From contig JAUWDL010000001.1 of NCBI GenBank assembly GCA_030608825.1, positions 1 to 17,588 on the forward strand: DNA of 17,588 bases, given 5' to 3'. Source of the DNA: Gemmatimonadales bacterium (GTDB lineage Bacteria > Gemmatimonadota > Gemmatimonadetes > Palauibacterales > Palauibacteraceae). Positions 6,150 through 13,299 of this stretch are shown here, in pieces (the first letter of the stretch is position 1; each line of letters starts with the position of its first letter). Below the pieces are notes generated by a model. That model saw only the letters and a list, made by a program, of their open reading frames with translations. It had not been told where the DNA came from and did no database searches. The position numbers and the translations under genes are program-made.

Positions 6150-7134
6150 CGGCCTGGCGGCTGAGGCGGACCGAGAGCGATCTCGGCATCCGCTCCCGAT
6201 CTCCGAGGGGCCGGCTCTCCGGCACGAATCCGTCCTTCGTTAAGATCACCCCTGCATCATCGCCGATCAGGAACGCGATGTAATCGCCCCCTGCCTCTGA
6301 GTCGCGTGCGTTGAGCGGTACCGTAGCGGCGTAGGCAATGGGGGCGCCTCGAAAATCACGTCCTTCAGCGGTCCGATGCCGCAGTCTGCCCAGGGCTTCC
6401 GTGTCACGCGGATCTCCTTGCCCGAGCATCCGCGGCAGACGAATGGCACTCAGGCCGTGCGCCCTCGCTTCTGCCAGGTAGAAGACACCGGCGTCCAGGC
6501 TTCCCGTCTGAACCCGGGCGCTCAGATGCTCTTCGGGAAAGACGCTCTCCCTACCGGCCGGCCCGGCCAGAAGGCTGTCCGCCAGCCCCGGAAGCCGGTA
6601 GTGCTGCTCGGCGAGCCGAAAGGCGAAGAGCGCGCGGTAGCCCTTGGGATCCAGGTCGGGATCGGTGCGGCCGAGCCGGAAACCATCGCGAAGCACCACC
6701 TCCTGCCAGGCCAGCTCCCCGCGCCCCGCGCTGTCCAGTGCCGACGCGAAGCGGCTCTCCGACGAGTAGGCGATGACGATCTCGCTTCGTGCGAAGACCA
6801 CGGCCCAGCCCGGGTCATGGGGACCGAGCAGCCGTAGGGTGGCGGGATCGGCCGTGATGTACACGTCACGGCGCCACACGCCCTCGCGGATGAGGTGGGC
6901 GCCGGCTACGGAGCCCCTCGGGTCGCCGCGCGCGGCCCGCCCGCTCCTTTCACGGAACGCCTGCTCGAGCTCCGCCATCGTCGCCGTGAGCGACGCGGCA
7001 TACGTCACGTCCACCGCATCGCTCTCGCCGGCCACCGGTCGGCAGCCGGACCCGCTGGCCACGAACACCACCGCTACCGCGATCCCCAACCGTAGCTCCC
7101 TCAACAGGCCCTCATTCCCTACCTCTTCGCTCAT
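6073..7134 (-). CDS. WtpA/ModA-type tungstate/molybdate-binding protein, putative lipoprotein
   Basis: This 353-aa protein is the extracytoplasmic substrate-capture component of a Mo/W ABC importer. The mature part begins VTYAASLTATMAELEQAF, the ModA-like opening. It continues with FARSEIVIAYSSES, the WtpA-typical GRTDPDLDPKGYRALFAF (155-172), DAGVFYLAEA and the closing DYIAFLIGDDAGVIL. A hydrophobic segment (16-30) ends in SGSGC, so C31 may be lipidated, although the lipobox is weak. I chose ATG 7134 because GAGG lies 5 nt upstream; it overlaps the nucleotidyltransferase gene by 23 bp. The family core ends near residue 310; the last 40 or so residues are a basic, low-complexity tail encoded across the convergent gene's 3' end. 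The permease-ATPase partner is probably the fusion at 1790-3853. Tungstate versus molybdate cannot be decided from sequence. Confidence 0.85.
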   Translation of the reverse strand: MSEEVGNEGLLRELRLGIAVAVVFVASGSGCRPVAGESDAVDVTYAASLTATMAELEQAFRERSGRAARGDPRGSVAGAHLIREGVWRRDVYITADPATLRLLGPHDPGWAVVFARSEIVIAYSSESRFASALDSAGRGELAWQEVVLRDGFRLGRTDPDLDPKGYRALFAFRLAEQHYRLPGLADSLLAGPAGRESVFPEEHLSARVQTGSLDAGVFYLAEARAHGLSAIRLPRMLGQGDPRDTEALGRLRHRTAEGRDFRGAPIAYAATVPLNARDSEAGGDYIAFLIGDDAGVILTKDGFVPESRPLGDRERMPRSLSVRLSRQAAKPLRGGRSDGTPRDSGVLPGSPPR

Positions 7135-7744
7135 CCTCGCCTCGGTCCCGGATCGCGCGTCGGTAGTCCGCGGGCGTGTCAATGTCCACCGGAGCCTTCA
7201 GGTCGACGTGGACCGGCAGGAAGCCGAGTCCCCGTCGATCGAGAATCGCGCTGAGCCCGCGGTCACCCTCGGCCCCCTGCAGCAGGGCGAAGAGCGAGCG
7301 ATCCACGATGACGGGGTGTCCCGGGCGGTCGCGATAAACAGCCCGCGCGACGGGCGCTCCGGCGCCACGCCACGCTTCGGCGACATCGCGGATAACGGCG
7401 GGCGAAACCCCTGGCTCGTCGCCGAGGAGGATTGCAGCGGCTGCTACATCGGAATCGGCTGCGAGATGGTGGATCCCGGCCGACAACGAACCGGCAACTC
7501 CCTCCCCGTAACGCGGGTTCTCGACGAACTCGACCTCCTCCTCGCCCACGGCCGCGCGAACTTCCTCCGCCCGATGACCGACCACGACCACGATCGGCCG
7601 GAGACCGGCCGTTACCGGGGCGCGCACCGACGCGCCGACGACCGTGATGCCGTCGAAGGGAAGAAGGAGCTTCAAGCTGCCCCGATGCCGGACGGAGGCT
7701 CCAGCCGCCAGCACGAGACCGGCGATGAGGCCTCGGTCGCTCAC
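7112..7744 (-). CDS. MocA/MobA-like molybdenum cofactor nucleotidyltransferase
   Basis: The 210-aa protein has the NTP-transferase signature LVLAAGASVRHRGSLKLLLP near the N-terminus (LAAG-x-S-x-R, then K-LLP). It also has NPRYGEGVAGSLSAGI, the acidic LLGDEPGVSP, RPGHPVIVDRSLF and the closing VDIDTPADYRRA. These are the landmarks of MocA-type enzymes that add CMP, or another nucleotide, to molybdopterin for xanthine-dehydrogenase-family enzymes. The usual S-x-R-M-G is S-V-R-H-R-G here. The start is GTG 7744, which overlaps the XdhC stop as GTGA and puts the glycine-rich motif at the expected distance. The in-frame sequence upstream to 7939 is XdhC shadow. The product acts in the cytoplasm with XdhC, on cofactor for a Mo hydroxylase not encoded in this window. 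Confidence 0.88.
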   Translation of the reverse strand: MSDRGLIAGLVLAAGASVRHRGSLKLLLPFDGITVVGASVRAPVTAGLRPIVVVVGHRAEEVRAAVGEEEVEFVENPRYGEGVAGSLSAGIHHLAADSDVAAAAILLGDEPGVSPAVIRDVAEAWRGAGAPVARAVYRDRPGHPVIVDRSLFALLQGAEGDRGLSAILDRRGLGFLPVHVDLKAPVDIDTPADYRRAIRDRGEDERRGRE

Positions 7745-8796
7745 GCTCGACCGTGTTGAACCGCGACGACCTCGGCCAGGATGGCGAGTGCGATCTCTTC
7801 GGGAGTATCCGATCCGATATCGAGACCCACCGGCCCGCGGACCCGTGCGATCTGGGACTCTTCGATGCCCAGATCGGCCAGTGCCTCCCGACGGAGCCGC
7901 TGGGTCCGCTTCCCGCCGATCTGGCCGACGAAGCGGCATCCGGCGCGCAAGGCGGCCTCGAGCGCGGGCAGATCGAGCTTGCGGTCGTGAGCCAGCACGA
8001 CGACGCTCGCGAATCGGTCCAGCCCCACCTCCTCGAGGCCCTCATCGGGCCACGCCTCGAGGATACGAGCCGCGTCGGGGAAAGCCTCCGGCGAGAGAAA
8101 AGCGCGGCGTGGATCGATCACGAACACCTCGAAGCCCACGAAGGCCGCAAGGTGGCAGAGAGAAACGGCGACGGGAGAGGCTCCCACGATCGCCAGTCGC
8201 GGCGGCGGGAGCACCGGCTCCACGAAGACGGCGGACGATTCCCCTCCGTCGACGATCTCGAGCAGATCCGTTGATCCGGAGTCGAGCAGAGGCCTGGCGC
8301 GCTCGATATGGCGTGCATCCCTCTCGTCGGATTCGAGGGACCCGACCGGTTCGTCACCCTCGACGGCCAGCAGGCGGCGACCCTCCAGCCGTCCGGATAT
8401 GCCGGTCATCAGGATCGCCGGACGGGAGCGCTCTATCGCCTCCCGCAAGGCCGCCCAGGTCGGATCGTCGGCGACGTACCTGTCGGCAAACACCTCGATC
8501 TCGCCGCCGCAGGCGAGGCCGACCTCTGCCGCCATCTCGTCGGTGATGCCGTAGCTCAGCAGGCGGGGGCGCCCTCCGGCCAGAATCTGCCGCAGGTGCT
8601 CGTGGAGATCCCCCTCGACGCAGCCGCTCGAAACCGAGCCCGCCAGCTCGCCGGCGTCGTTCACGGCGAAGCGCGCACCAGGCCGGCGGGGGGCGGATCT
8701 CTGAGCTCGGACGAGCGTCGCGAGACCGGCTGGCACCCCCTCCCGGCTCCAGCGGCGGAGCGGTTCCAGGACCTCCAGCAGGCTCATCCTGCTCAT
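7741..8796 (-). CDS. XdhC/CoxI-family molybdenum cofactor insertion protein
   Basis: The 351-aa protein has the two XdhC domains. The N-terminal domain contains LVRAQRSAPRRPGARFAV and SGCVEGDLHEHL (from 57), and the segment EVGLACGGEIEVF. The C-terminal Rossmann-like domain starts at RLAIVGASPVAVSLCHLAAF and ends with the very conserved RGPVGLDIGSDTPEEIALAI. Family members bind the Mo cofactor, protect it and deliver it, with its sulfido ligand, to xanthine-dehydrogenase-family apoenzymes. The nucleotide-loop glycines are partly replaced (GASPVA). Starts at 8796 and 8787 (MSRM) are both possible. The gene is first in a tight trio with the nucleotidyltransferase (4-bp GTGA overlap) and the binding protein, and lies 69 bp after etfA. 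Confidence 0.9.
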   Translation of the reverse strand: MSRMSLLEVLEPLRRWSREGVPAGLATLVRAQRSAPRRPGARFAVNDAGELAGSVSSGCVEGDLHEHLRQILAGGRPRLLSYGITDEMAAEVGLACGGEIEVFADRYVADDPTWAALREAIERSRPAILMTGISGRLEGRRLLAVEGDEPVGSLESDERDARHIERARPLLDSGSTDLLEIVDGGESSAVFVEPVLPPPRLAIVGASPVAVSLCHLAAFVGFEVFVIDPRRAFLSPEAFPDAARILEAWPDEGLEEVGLDRFASVVVLAHDRKLDLPALEAALRAGCRFVGQIGGKRTQRLRREALADLGIEESQIARVRGPVGLDIGSDTPEEIALAILAEVVAVQHGRA

Positions 8797-8865
8797 CGCA
8801 GCAGGTCGTCGAGAGGCTCTAGTGGGCCACGCTGCGAGCGCCGTCGAGGTCGCGGCGGCGGGTCG

Positions 8866-9849
8866 TCATCCCCCGGCGCGGACCCGGCGGAGCTCGGCCG
8901 CCAGCGCGGGAACGACCTCGAACAGGTCGCCGACGAGGCCGTAGTCCGCGACGCTGAAGATCGGAGCGTCGGCGTCACGGTTGATCGCCACGATCGTCTT
9001 CGCGGTCCTCATGCCGGCCAGATGCTGGATCGCACCGCTGATTCCGACGGCGAAGTACAAACTGGGCGAGACCACCTTCCCCGTCTGTCCGACCTGCTCG
9101 GAGTGCGGGCGCCAGCCCGCATCCACGACCGCGCGACTGGCCCCCAGCGTCGCATCGTCGCCGAGCGCCTCTACGAGGTCCTCCAGGACCGACCAGTTCT
9201 CTGGATCCTTCATGCCTCGGCCGCCGGAGACAACGATGTTCGCTTCGGAGACATCCAGGGCTTCCCGATCCCCGGTCTCGATCCCGGTCACGCGCTGAGC
9301 CGCGGGCTCGCTGGCGATCTCCACGACCTGGACGGACCCGTCGGCGGGACGCTCCCTGGGTCGAAAGACGTTCGGACGGACGCTGATCAACGCCGGCAGC
9401 TCCGCGAACGCGACGGTGGCGACCGCCTTGCCGGCGAACATCGGTCGGGTCGCCACCGGCCGACCGCCGTCGACGCCCACGGAGACCACTTCCGTCGCCA
9501 ACCCGCGGTCGAGCCGCGCGGCCGTCCTCGGGGCGAGGTCCTTGCCCTGGGCCGAGGCGGGAAAGATCACGGCGTCGTAAGCCTCCCGCCCGACCAGATA
9601 TTCGCAGAATCGCACCCCAGCGTCCGCCGCGTAGCTGGAGAACGCTGGATCTTCGGCCACGAAGATTCGATCGGCCCCGTATCGCCCCAGGTCGGCGGCC
9701 CGCTGCGCCATTCCGGGCGGGCCGAGCAGGAATACGTCCACCGATCCGCCGAGCTGTTCGGCCAGATCTCCCCCCGCCGTCACCGCTTCGGAAGCCACCG
9801 GGCGGAGCTCGCCGTCCCGAGCTTCGGCGTAAACGAGTACTCTTGCCAT
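8866..9849 (-). CDS. etfA: Electron transfer flavoprotein alpha subunit
   Basis: The 327-aa protein has the ETF-alpha N-terminal domain ([19 protein letters not shown]) and the FAD-binding C-terminal domain. The latter shows SGGRGMKD (208-215), [12 protein letters not shown] and the ETF-alpha signature [17 protein letters not shown] (264-280) followed by TIVAIN and [15 protein letters not shown]. It forms a heterodimer with EtfB in the cytoplasm, carrying electrons from acyl-CoA-type or other flavin dehydrogenases to a quinone oxidoreductase. The length is normal. ATG 9849 has AGGGTG 7 nt upstream. It lies 28 bp after etfB in the usual etfB-etfA order. Confidence 0.96.
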   Translation of the reverse strand: MARVLVYAEARDGELRPVASEAVTAGGDLAEQLGGSVDVFLLGPPGMAQRAADLGRYGADRIFVAEDPAFSSYAADAGVRFCEYLVGREAYDAVIFPASAQGKDLAPRTAARLDRGLATEVVSVGVDGGRPVATRPMFAGKAVATVAFAELPALISVRPNVFRPRERPADGSVQVVEIASEPAAQRVTGIETGDREALDVSEANIVVSGGRGMKDPENWSVLEDLVEALGDDATLGASRAVVDAGWRPHSEQVGQTGKVVSPSLYFAVGISGAIQHLAGMRTAKTIVAINRDADAPIFSVADYGLVGDLFEVVPALAAELRRVRAGG

Positions 9850-9877
9850 CCTATATCACCCTAACTGGAACCCGATC

Positions 9878-10624
9878 TCAGACGAGTGCCCGATCGCGGA
9901 GTCGGCGCACCAGCTCCGGCACCGCTTCCGGGCCTTGGCCGACGATCTCCCCCCCGGCCCTCGACGGCGGCTCCTGCAGCGCCACGATCCGGACCTTGGG
10001 CTCGGTAAAGCCGATTTCCTTCACGTCGAGGGGCTTTTTCTTCGCGGCCATGATGCCCTTCAAGCTGGGATACCGCGGCTCGTTCAGCCCCTTCTGGGCA
10101 CCGACGACCGCCGGGAGGTCGAACTCGACGATCTCGTGCCCGCCCTCGATCTCCCGATGTGCCACCACATGCCGCCCCTCGATCTGGAGCTCCACGACGA
10201 CGCTGGCGCACGGCAATCCCATCAGCTCCGCAACCATGGCCGGGACCTGCATGTTGTCATCGTCGATCGCCTGCTTGCCGAAGAGGATCAGGTCGTACTC
10301 CCGGCCGCCGATCTCCTCCGCCAGAGCCCGTGCGATCACGAGCCCGTCCGCCGATTCCGGCGAGGCGAGCAGCACGGCTTCGTCCGCCCCCATGGCGAGG
10401 GCGGTGCGCAGGATCTCCTTCGACTCCTCCGGTCCGACCGAGAGTACCGTCACGAGGCCGTCGCCCGCCTCCTCCTTGAGCCGGATCGCCTCCTCGAGGG
10501 CAATCTCGTCGAACGGATTCATGACGTACTTCACACCGGACGGATCGATGCCCATGCCGTCTCCGGCGACTCGGATTCGGGCTTCGCTGTCGGGTACACG
10601 CTTGATGCAAACGATCGACTTCAC
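9878..10624 (-). CDS. etfB: Electron transfer flavoprotein beta subunit
   Basis: The 248-aa product, a normal length, starts VKSIVCIKRVPDSEARIR. It contains MNPFDEIALEEAIRLKE, VLSVGPEESKEILRTALAMG and GKQAIDDDNMQVPAMVAELMG, and ends with the EtfB block IEGGHEIVEFDLPAVVGAQ, then GLNEPRYPSLKGIMAAKKKP. EtfB binds AMP and pairs with EtfA. I chose GTG 10624 because it begins exactly at the family N-terminus; the frame continues to 10702 but that would add 26 basic residues overlapping the preceding gene. No strong Shine-Dalgarno is visible, so coupling to the upstream gene 49 bp away is possible. Confidence 0.95.
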   Translation of the reverse strand: MKSIVCIKRVPDSEARIRVAGDGMGIDPSGVKYVMNPFDEIALEEAIRLKEEAGDGLVTVLSVGPEESKEILRTALAMGADEAVLLASPESADGLVIARALAEEIGGREYDLILFGKQAIDDDNMQVPAMVAELMGLPCASVVVELQIEGRHVVAHREIEGGHEIVEFDLPAVVGAQKGLNEPRYPSLKGIMAAKKKPLDVKEIGFTEPKVRIVALQEPPSRAGGEIVGQGPEAVPELVRRLRDRALV

Positions 10625-10673
10625 GTTTCGGCACGCTCGGTTTTGATGGTGTCTGCGTCGGTGCGCCGGGGAG

Positions 10674-11225
10674 TCAGAGGATCTGGATCTCCTCGATCTC
10701 ATCGGAGGTCAAGGAGTAGAGACGATAGGCGATCAAATCGATCAGCTCGTCCGTGACCTGCAGCTCGCGACGGATGCGCGAATGGTGACCGTTGCCCGAG
10801 ATCTTGGCGTTGCGAAGGCCGACGAGCCGCGCCGCGAGCCAGAGCAGGAAATCGTGCGCGACGTCCCGGTGCTCGCGCTTCCGGTCGGGCTCGCCGCTCT
10901 CGCCGCTCGGCAGGAGCGCGTCCATGAAGGCGAGAAGGCCGGGGAAGACCATCTCGGTGAGCTCACGATCACCGATCATCTCCTCATCGGTGGTCTCCTC
11001 CCAGCTCAGCTCGTTCCAGTATAGCTCGCACGCCTCCTCGAACATGTGCTTCCGCGACGCCGGACTCGTTCCGCGAACGATGACGTCGCGCGGCCCGACG
11101 TTACGGCCCAAGGCATGTCTCAGGGCACGCAATCGCTCGGTGACAAGGGTCTCGGCCGCCATCCGCATTCCGCCTTCCGGCAGAGCGGTTTCAGGGAGCG
11201 CGGAGAGTTGGGCGTCTTCGGACAT
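10674..11225 (-). CDS. Conserved-looking 183-aa protein of unknown function
   Basis: I do not recognise the whole protein. The start at ATG 11225 is well supported: AAGGAG lies 7 nt upstream. It is soluble, acidic and helical, with no signal peptide or membrane segment. The middle has HMFEEACELYWNELSWEE and FPGLLAFMDALLP, then HDFLLWLAARLVGLRNAKI. The last 26 residues (158-183) contain DELIDLIAYRLYSLTSDEIE, which resembles the short helix-turn element common at the C-terminus of TaqI/Eco57I-type DNA methylases and type IIG enzymes (x-D-x-x-V/A-Y-x-L-Y-x-L-T-x-x-E-I). There is no methylase catalytic motif here, so this is only a local resemblance. It sits between endonuclease IV and etfB on the same strand. 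Confidence 0.75.
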   Translation of the reverse strand: MSEDAQLSALPETALPEGGMRMAAETLVTERLRALRHALGRNVGPRDVIVRGTSPASRKHMFEEACELYWNELSWEETTDEEMIGDRELTEMVFPGLLAFMDALLPSGESGEPDRKREHRDVAHDFLLWLAARLVGLRNAKISGNGHHSRIRRELQVTDELIDLIAYRLYSLTSDEIEEIQIL

Positions 11226-11333
11226 CGGAGTTCTCCTTGTGACCTCCATCTATCAGTCCGAGGAAGATGAAGGTCGGGTCGCGGGAGAACAAGCCGGAGA
11301 GGGAAGCGGACGCAGCCTCGCGGCGCAGAGAGC

Positions 11334-12224
11334 TCAAGATCCGGCGAGCCGCCGGAGTGTCGCCAGGTTGCGTCGGTCGGCCGCGACCGGATCGTCACCC
11401 TTCGGCGTCTCCAGCACTCGCGGAACCGAGCGGAGACGGGGATCCTGCATCAGGTCGCGGAATACCCCCTCTCCCAGCTCACCAGAGCCGATGTCGGCGT
11501 GCCGGTCACGGCGGCTCCCCAGTGCGCCGAGCGAGTCGTTGCAGTGGATCAGCTCCAGGCGGCCGAGGCCGATCACCTCATCGAAGCTCTCCACGACGGC
11601 GTCGTAGTCACCTCGGAGATCGTAGCCGGCTGCAAATACGTGCGCCGTGTCGAAGCATACGCCGAGCCGCTCTCGCACCTCCGGCGGCTGGCCGTCGATC
11701 AGCGCCGCGATCTCCTCGAAGCGGCAGCCGAGCGACGAGCCGCTCCCGGCGGTCGTCTCGAGGAGCACACGGACCCGGCCCGGCACGTCCTGCACCACCT
11801 GCCCGATCAGCTCCGCGTTTTGCCGCAGAGCGGCTTCGCGACTTCCGGCGGTCGCGTTGCCGGGGTGCGTCACGAGGAACTCGAGGCCCAATCGCTCGCA
11901 GCGCTCGAGCTCGGCTCGGAAAGCTCGCACGGACTTGTCCCTCAGGAGCCGGTCCGGCGTGGCGAGATTGATCAGATAGCTGTCGTGAGAGGCGGCCACG
12001 ACGATCCCGGCCTCGCGGCGCGCGCGACTGAACTCGAGGACGGCGTCCGCCGTCAGGACGCGCTCCGCCCACTGCTGTGGTGACTTGGTGAACAGCTGAA
12101 GGGCGTCGGCTCCAAGTCGTCCGGCGCGAGATGGCGCCCGTTGGAGCCCGCCCGCCGTCGAGACGTGAGCTCCGAGCGGCGGCAGAGAAGGGTCTCGGGC
12201 GATCGGTCGCGCGCTCGCGCCTAT
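11334..12224 (-). CDS. nfo: Deoxyribonuclease IV (AP endonuclease, Nfo family)
   Basis: All metal-site landmarks of endonuclease IV are present in order: GAHVSTAGGL, ASHDSYLINLA, VTHPGNA, VLLETTAGSGSSLG, CFDTAHVFAAGYDL, IHCNDSLGALGSRRDRHADI and LETPKGDD. The enzyme should cut 5' of abasic sites and clean 3' ends in base excision repair, using three Zn ions. The start is a problem. Between the family N-terminus and the stop of the preceding gene there is no ATG, GTG or TTG. The only canonical start in the open frame, GTG 12362, would add 46 low-complexity residues and overlap the previous gene by 142 bp. I used the ATA at 12224, which overlaps that gene's TAG as ATAG, giving 296 aa; a CTG at 12185 would give 283 aa, close to E. 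coli Nfo. No good Shine-Dalgarno precedes any of them. Confidence 0.93.
   Translation of the reverse strand: MGASARPIARDPSLPPLGAHVSTAGGLQRAPSRAGRLGADALQLFTKSPQQWAERVLTADAVLEFSRARREAGIVVAASHDSYLINLATPDRLLRDKSVRAFRAELERCERLGLEFLVTHPGNATAGSREAALRQNAELIGQVVQDVPGRVRVLLETTAGSGSSLGCRFEEIAALIDGQPPEVRERLGVCFDTAHVFAAGYDLRGDYDAVVESFDEVIGLGRLELIHCNDSLGALGSRRDRHADIGSGELGEGVFRDLMQDPRLRSVPRVLETPKGDDPVAADRRNLATLRRLAGS
12221..12224 (-). other. ATAG junction: Spy-like gene stop overlapping possible AUA start of nfo
   Basis: TAG (12223-12221) ends the Spy-like gene, and ATA (12224-12222) is in frame with nfo, 16 codons before GAHVS. This is the same 4-bp geometry as the GTGA overlap at 12781-12784 in the same operon. 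There is no purine-rich Shine-Dalgarno, so reinitiation after termination would be needed. Confidence 0.35.
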
Positions 12225-12784
12225 GGCCGGGGCGGTGTCCGGTCGGGAACGGTCCGCTGCTCGGCAGCGGGAGGCGGCCGGCGGTCCCGCGGGATCTGGT
12301 TGTTTCGGCGCAGGTCCTGGCCGCGCTGTCGAGCCTGCTGAAGGAATCGCTGCCTGAGCCACAGGAGCCGCGCCCGCTCCAGCGGCGCCATGAACTCGGA
12401 GAGCCGGCGCTGCTCGTCTACGTTTATCTCCGCCTCCTGAACCTGCGTTCGCAGCACCTCGTCCAGCAGCTGCGCCACCCGCTCCTGGTCCACCCTGTCG
12501 CCTCGGGCCACCTCGGCGAGATCGCCGAAGAGGGAGCGCCGACGCGCCGCGAGATCCTGTCGCTCCTCCCGGCTTCGTTGGAGCGTCGACCTCAGCCGCT
12601 CGGCGCGGCTCTCATCGAGATGGAGCGCCTGAGCGACGCGATCGGAGAAGCGATCCGTCAGCTCGGCCGCATTGGCTCCCTGGCCGGCCTCCTGGGCGAG
12701 CGCGCGCCCGGCCTCTACCGGCAAGCCGCCCAGGACCAGAAAGCCAGCCAGGACACGGAAAGCGACGCAGCGAAACCGAATCAC
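12221..12784 (-). CDS. Periplasmic Spy/CpxP-like helical protein (putative stress chaperone/sensor)
   Basis: The 187-aa product starts with a signal peptide (hydrophobic 8-20, likely cleavage after ALA30). It then has a charged, all-helical region with HLDESRAERLRSTLQRSREE, RRRSLFGDLAEVARG and EQRRLSEFMAPLERARLLWL, ending in a proline/arginine-rich tail. The arrangement of long amphipathic helices after a signal peptide, next to a sigma/anti-sigma pair, resembles Spy/CpxP-type periplasmic proteins, though I do not see a clean LTxxQ motif. Start GTG 12784 overlaps the anti-sigma stop as GTGA. It may bind misfolded protein or metal, or modulate the anti-sigma factor; this is inference. Confidence 0.7.
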   Translation of the reverse strand: MIRFRCVAFRVLAGFLVLGGLPVEAGRALAQEAGQGANAAELTDRFSDRVAQALHLDESRAERLRSTLQRSREERQDLAARRRSLFGDLAEVARGDRVDQERVAQLLDEVLRTQVQEAEINVDEQRRLSEFMAPLERARLLWLRQRFLQQARQRGQDLRRNNQIPRDRRPPPAAEQRTVPDRTPPRP

Positions 12785-13299
12785 AGCTCTAGCTCCTCGG
12801 ACGGCACGTCCAATCCGTCCAGACCGTTCAAATCCTCGCCCCCGAGCTCCCAGGCCGGCCCACCGACCCCCCCAAGCGCGGCTCGCAGATCCATCTCGCC
12901 CGGACGCAGCTCGGCGAGATCTGTTTCCCAGCCGGCGAGCGCCTCGTCAGCAGACCACCTGCCGTCGACCTCTCCGTCCGTTCGGCTCGCAAGCCAGACC
13001 GCATAGCTCGTGAGCACGACCGCGATGCCCGCCGCGGCGCGCCACACGCCGGCTCTCCACGCCGTCCGGCCGGGCGGCGGAAGAGGCGTGTAGAGGCGCT
13101 CCGCCTCGGCAGGCTCCAGGCGGGGCTCGGGCGCCGCCCGCAGTGCCTCCAGGATCTGAAGCTCTTCCCCGCACGCCGGGCACGATGCGAGGTGGGCCTC
13201 GACGTCCGCCCGCTCGTCATCGGAAAGCCGGCCCTTCACGTACTCCGGCAGCCTATCCGTGGCGTGGAGCTCGTTAACGCTCCGATCCTCCAAGCTCAT
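12781..13299 (-). CDS. Membrane anti-sigma factor with zinc-finger (ZAS) domain
   Basis: The 172-aa protein has an N-terminal anti-sigma domain with the H-x3-C-x2-C motif (H36, C40, C43; AHLASCPAC) and a preceding His at 12. It has one membrane segment (about 88-105, AAAGIAVVLTSYAVWLAS) and a short acidic, glycine/leucine-rich extracytoplasmic tail. It should hold the adjacent ECF sigma factor at the membrane until a signal releases it. ATG 13299 has GAGGAG 4 nt upstream and overlaps the sigma gene by 26 bp, which suggests coupled, stoichiometric synthesis. Confidence 0.9.
   Translation of the reverse strand: MSLEDRSVNELHATDRLPEYVKGRLSDDERADVEAHLASCPACGEELQILEALRAAPEPRLEPAEAERLYTPLPPPGRTAWRAGVWRAAAGIAVVLTSYAVWLASRTDGEVDGRWSADEALAGWETDLAELRPGEMDLRAALGGVGGPAWELGGEDLNGLDGLDVPSEELEL

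Noticed and set aside
8308..9864. 518-codon plus-strand open frame
   Set aside because: It is antisense to xdhC and etfA, both fully supported by family motifs; composition is typical of a shadow.
12225..12362. N-terminal extension of endonuclease IV from GTG 12362
   Set aside because: It is 46 low-complexity residues wholly inside the Spy-like gene, with no Shine-Dalgarno and no counterpart in Nfo proteins.
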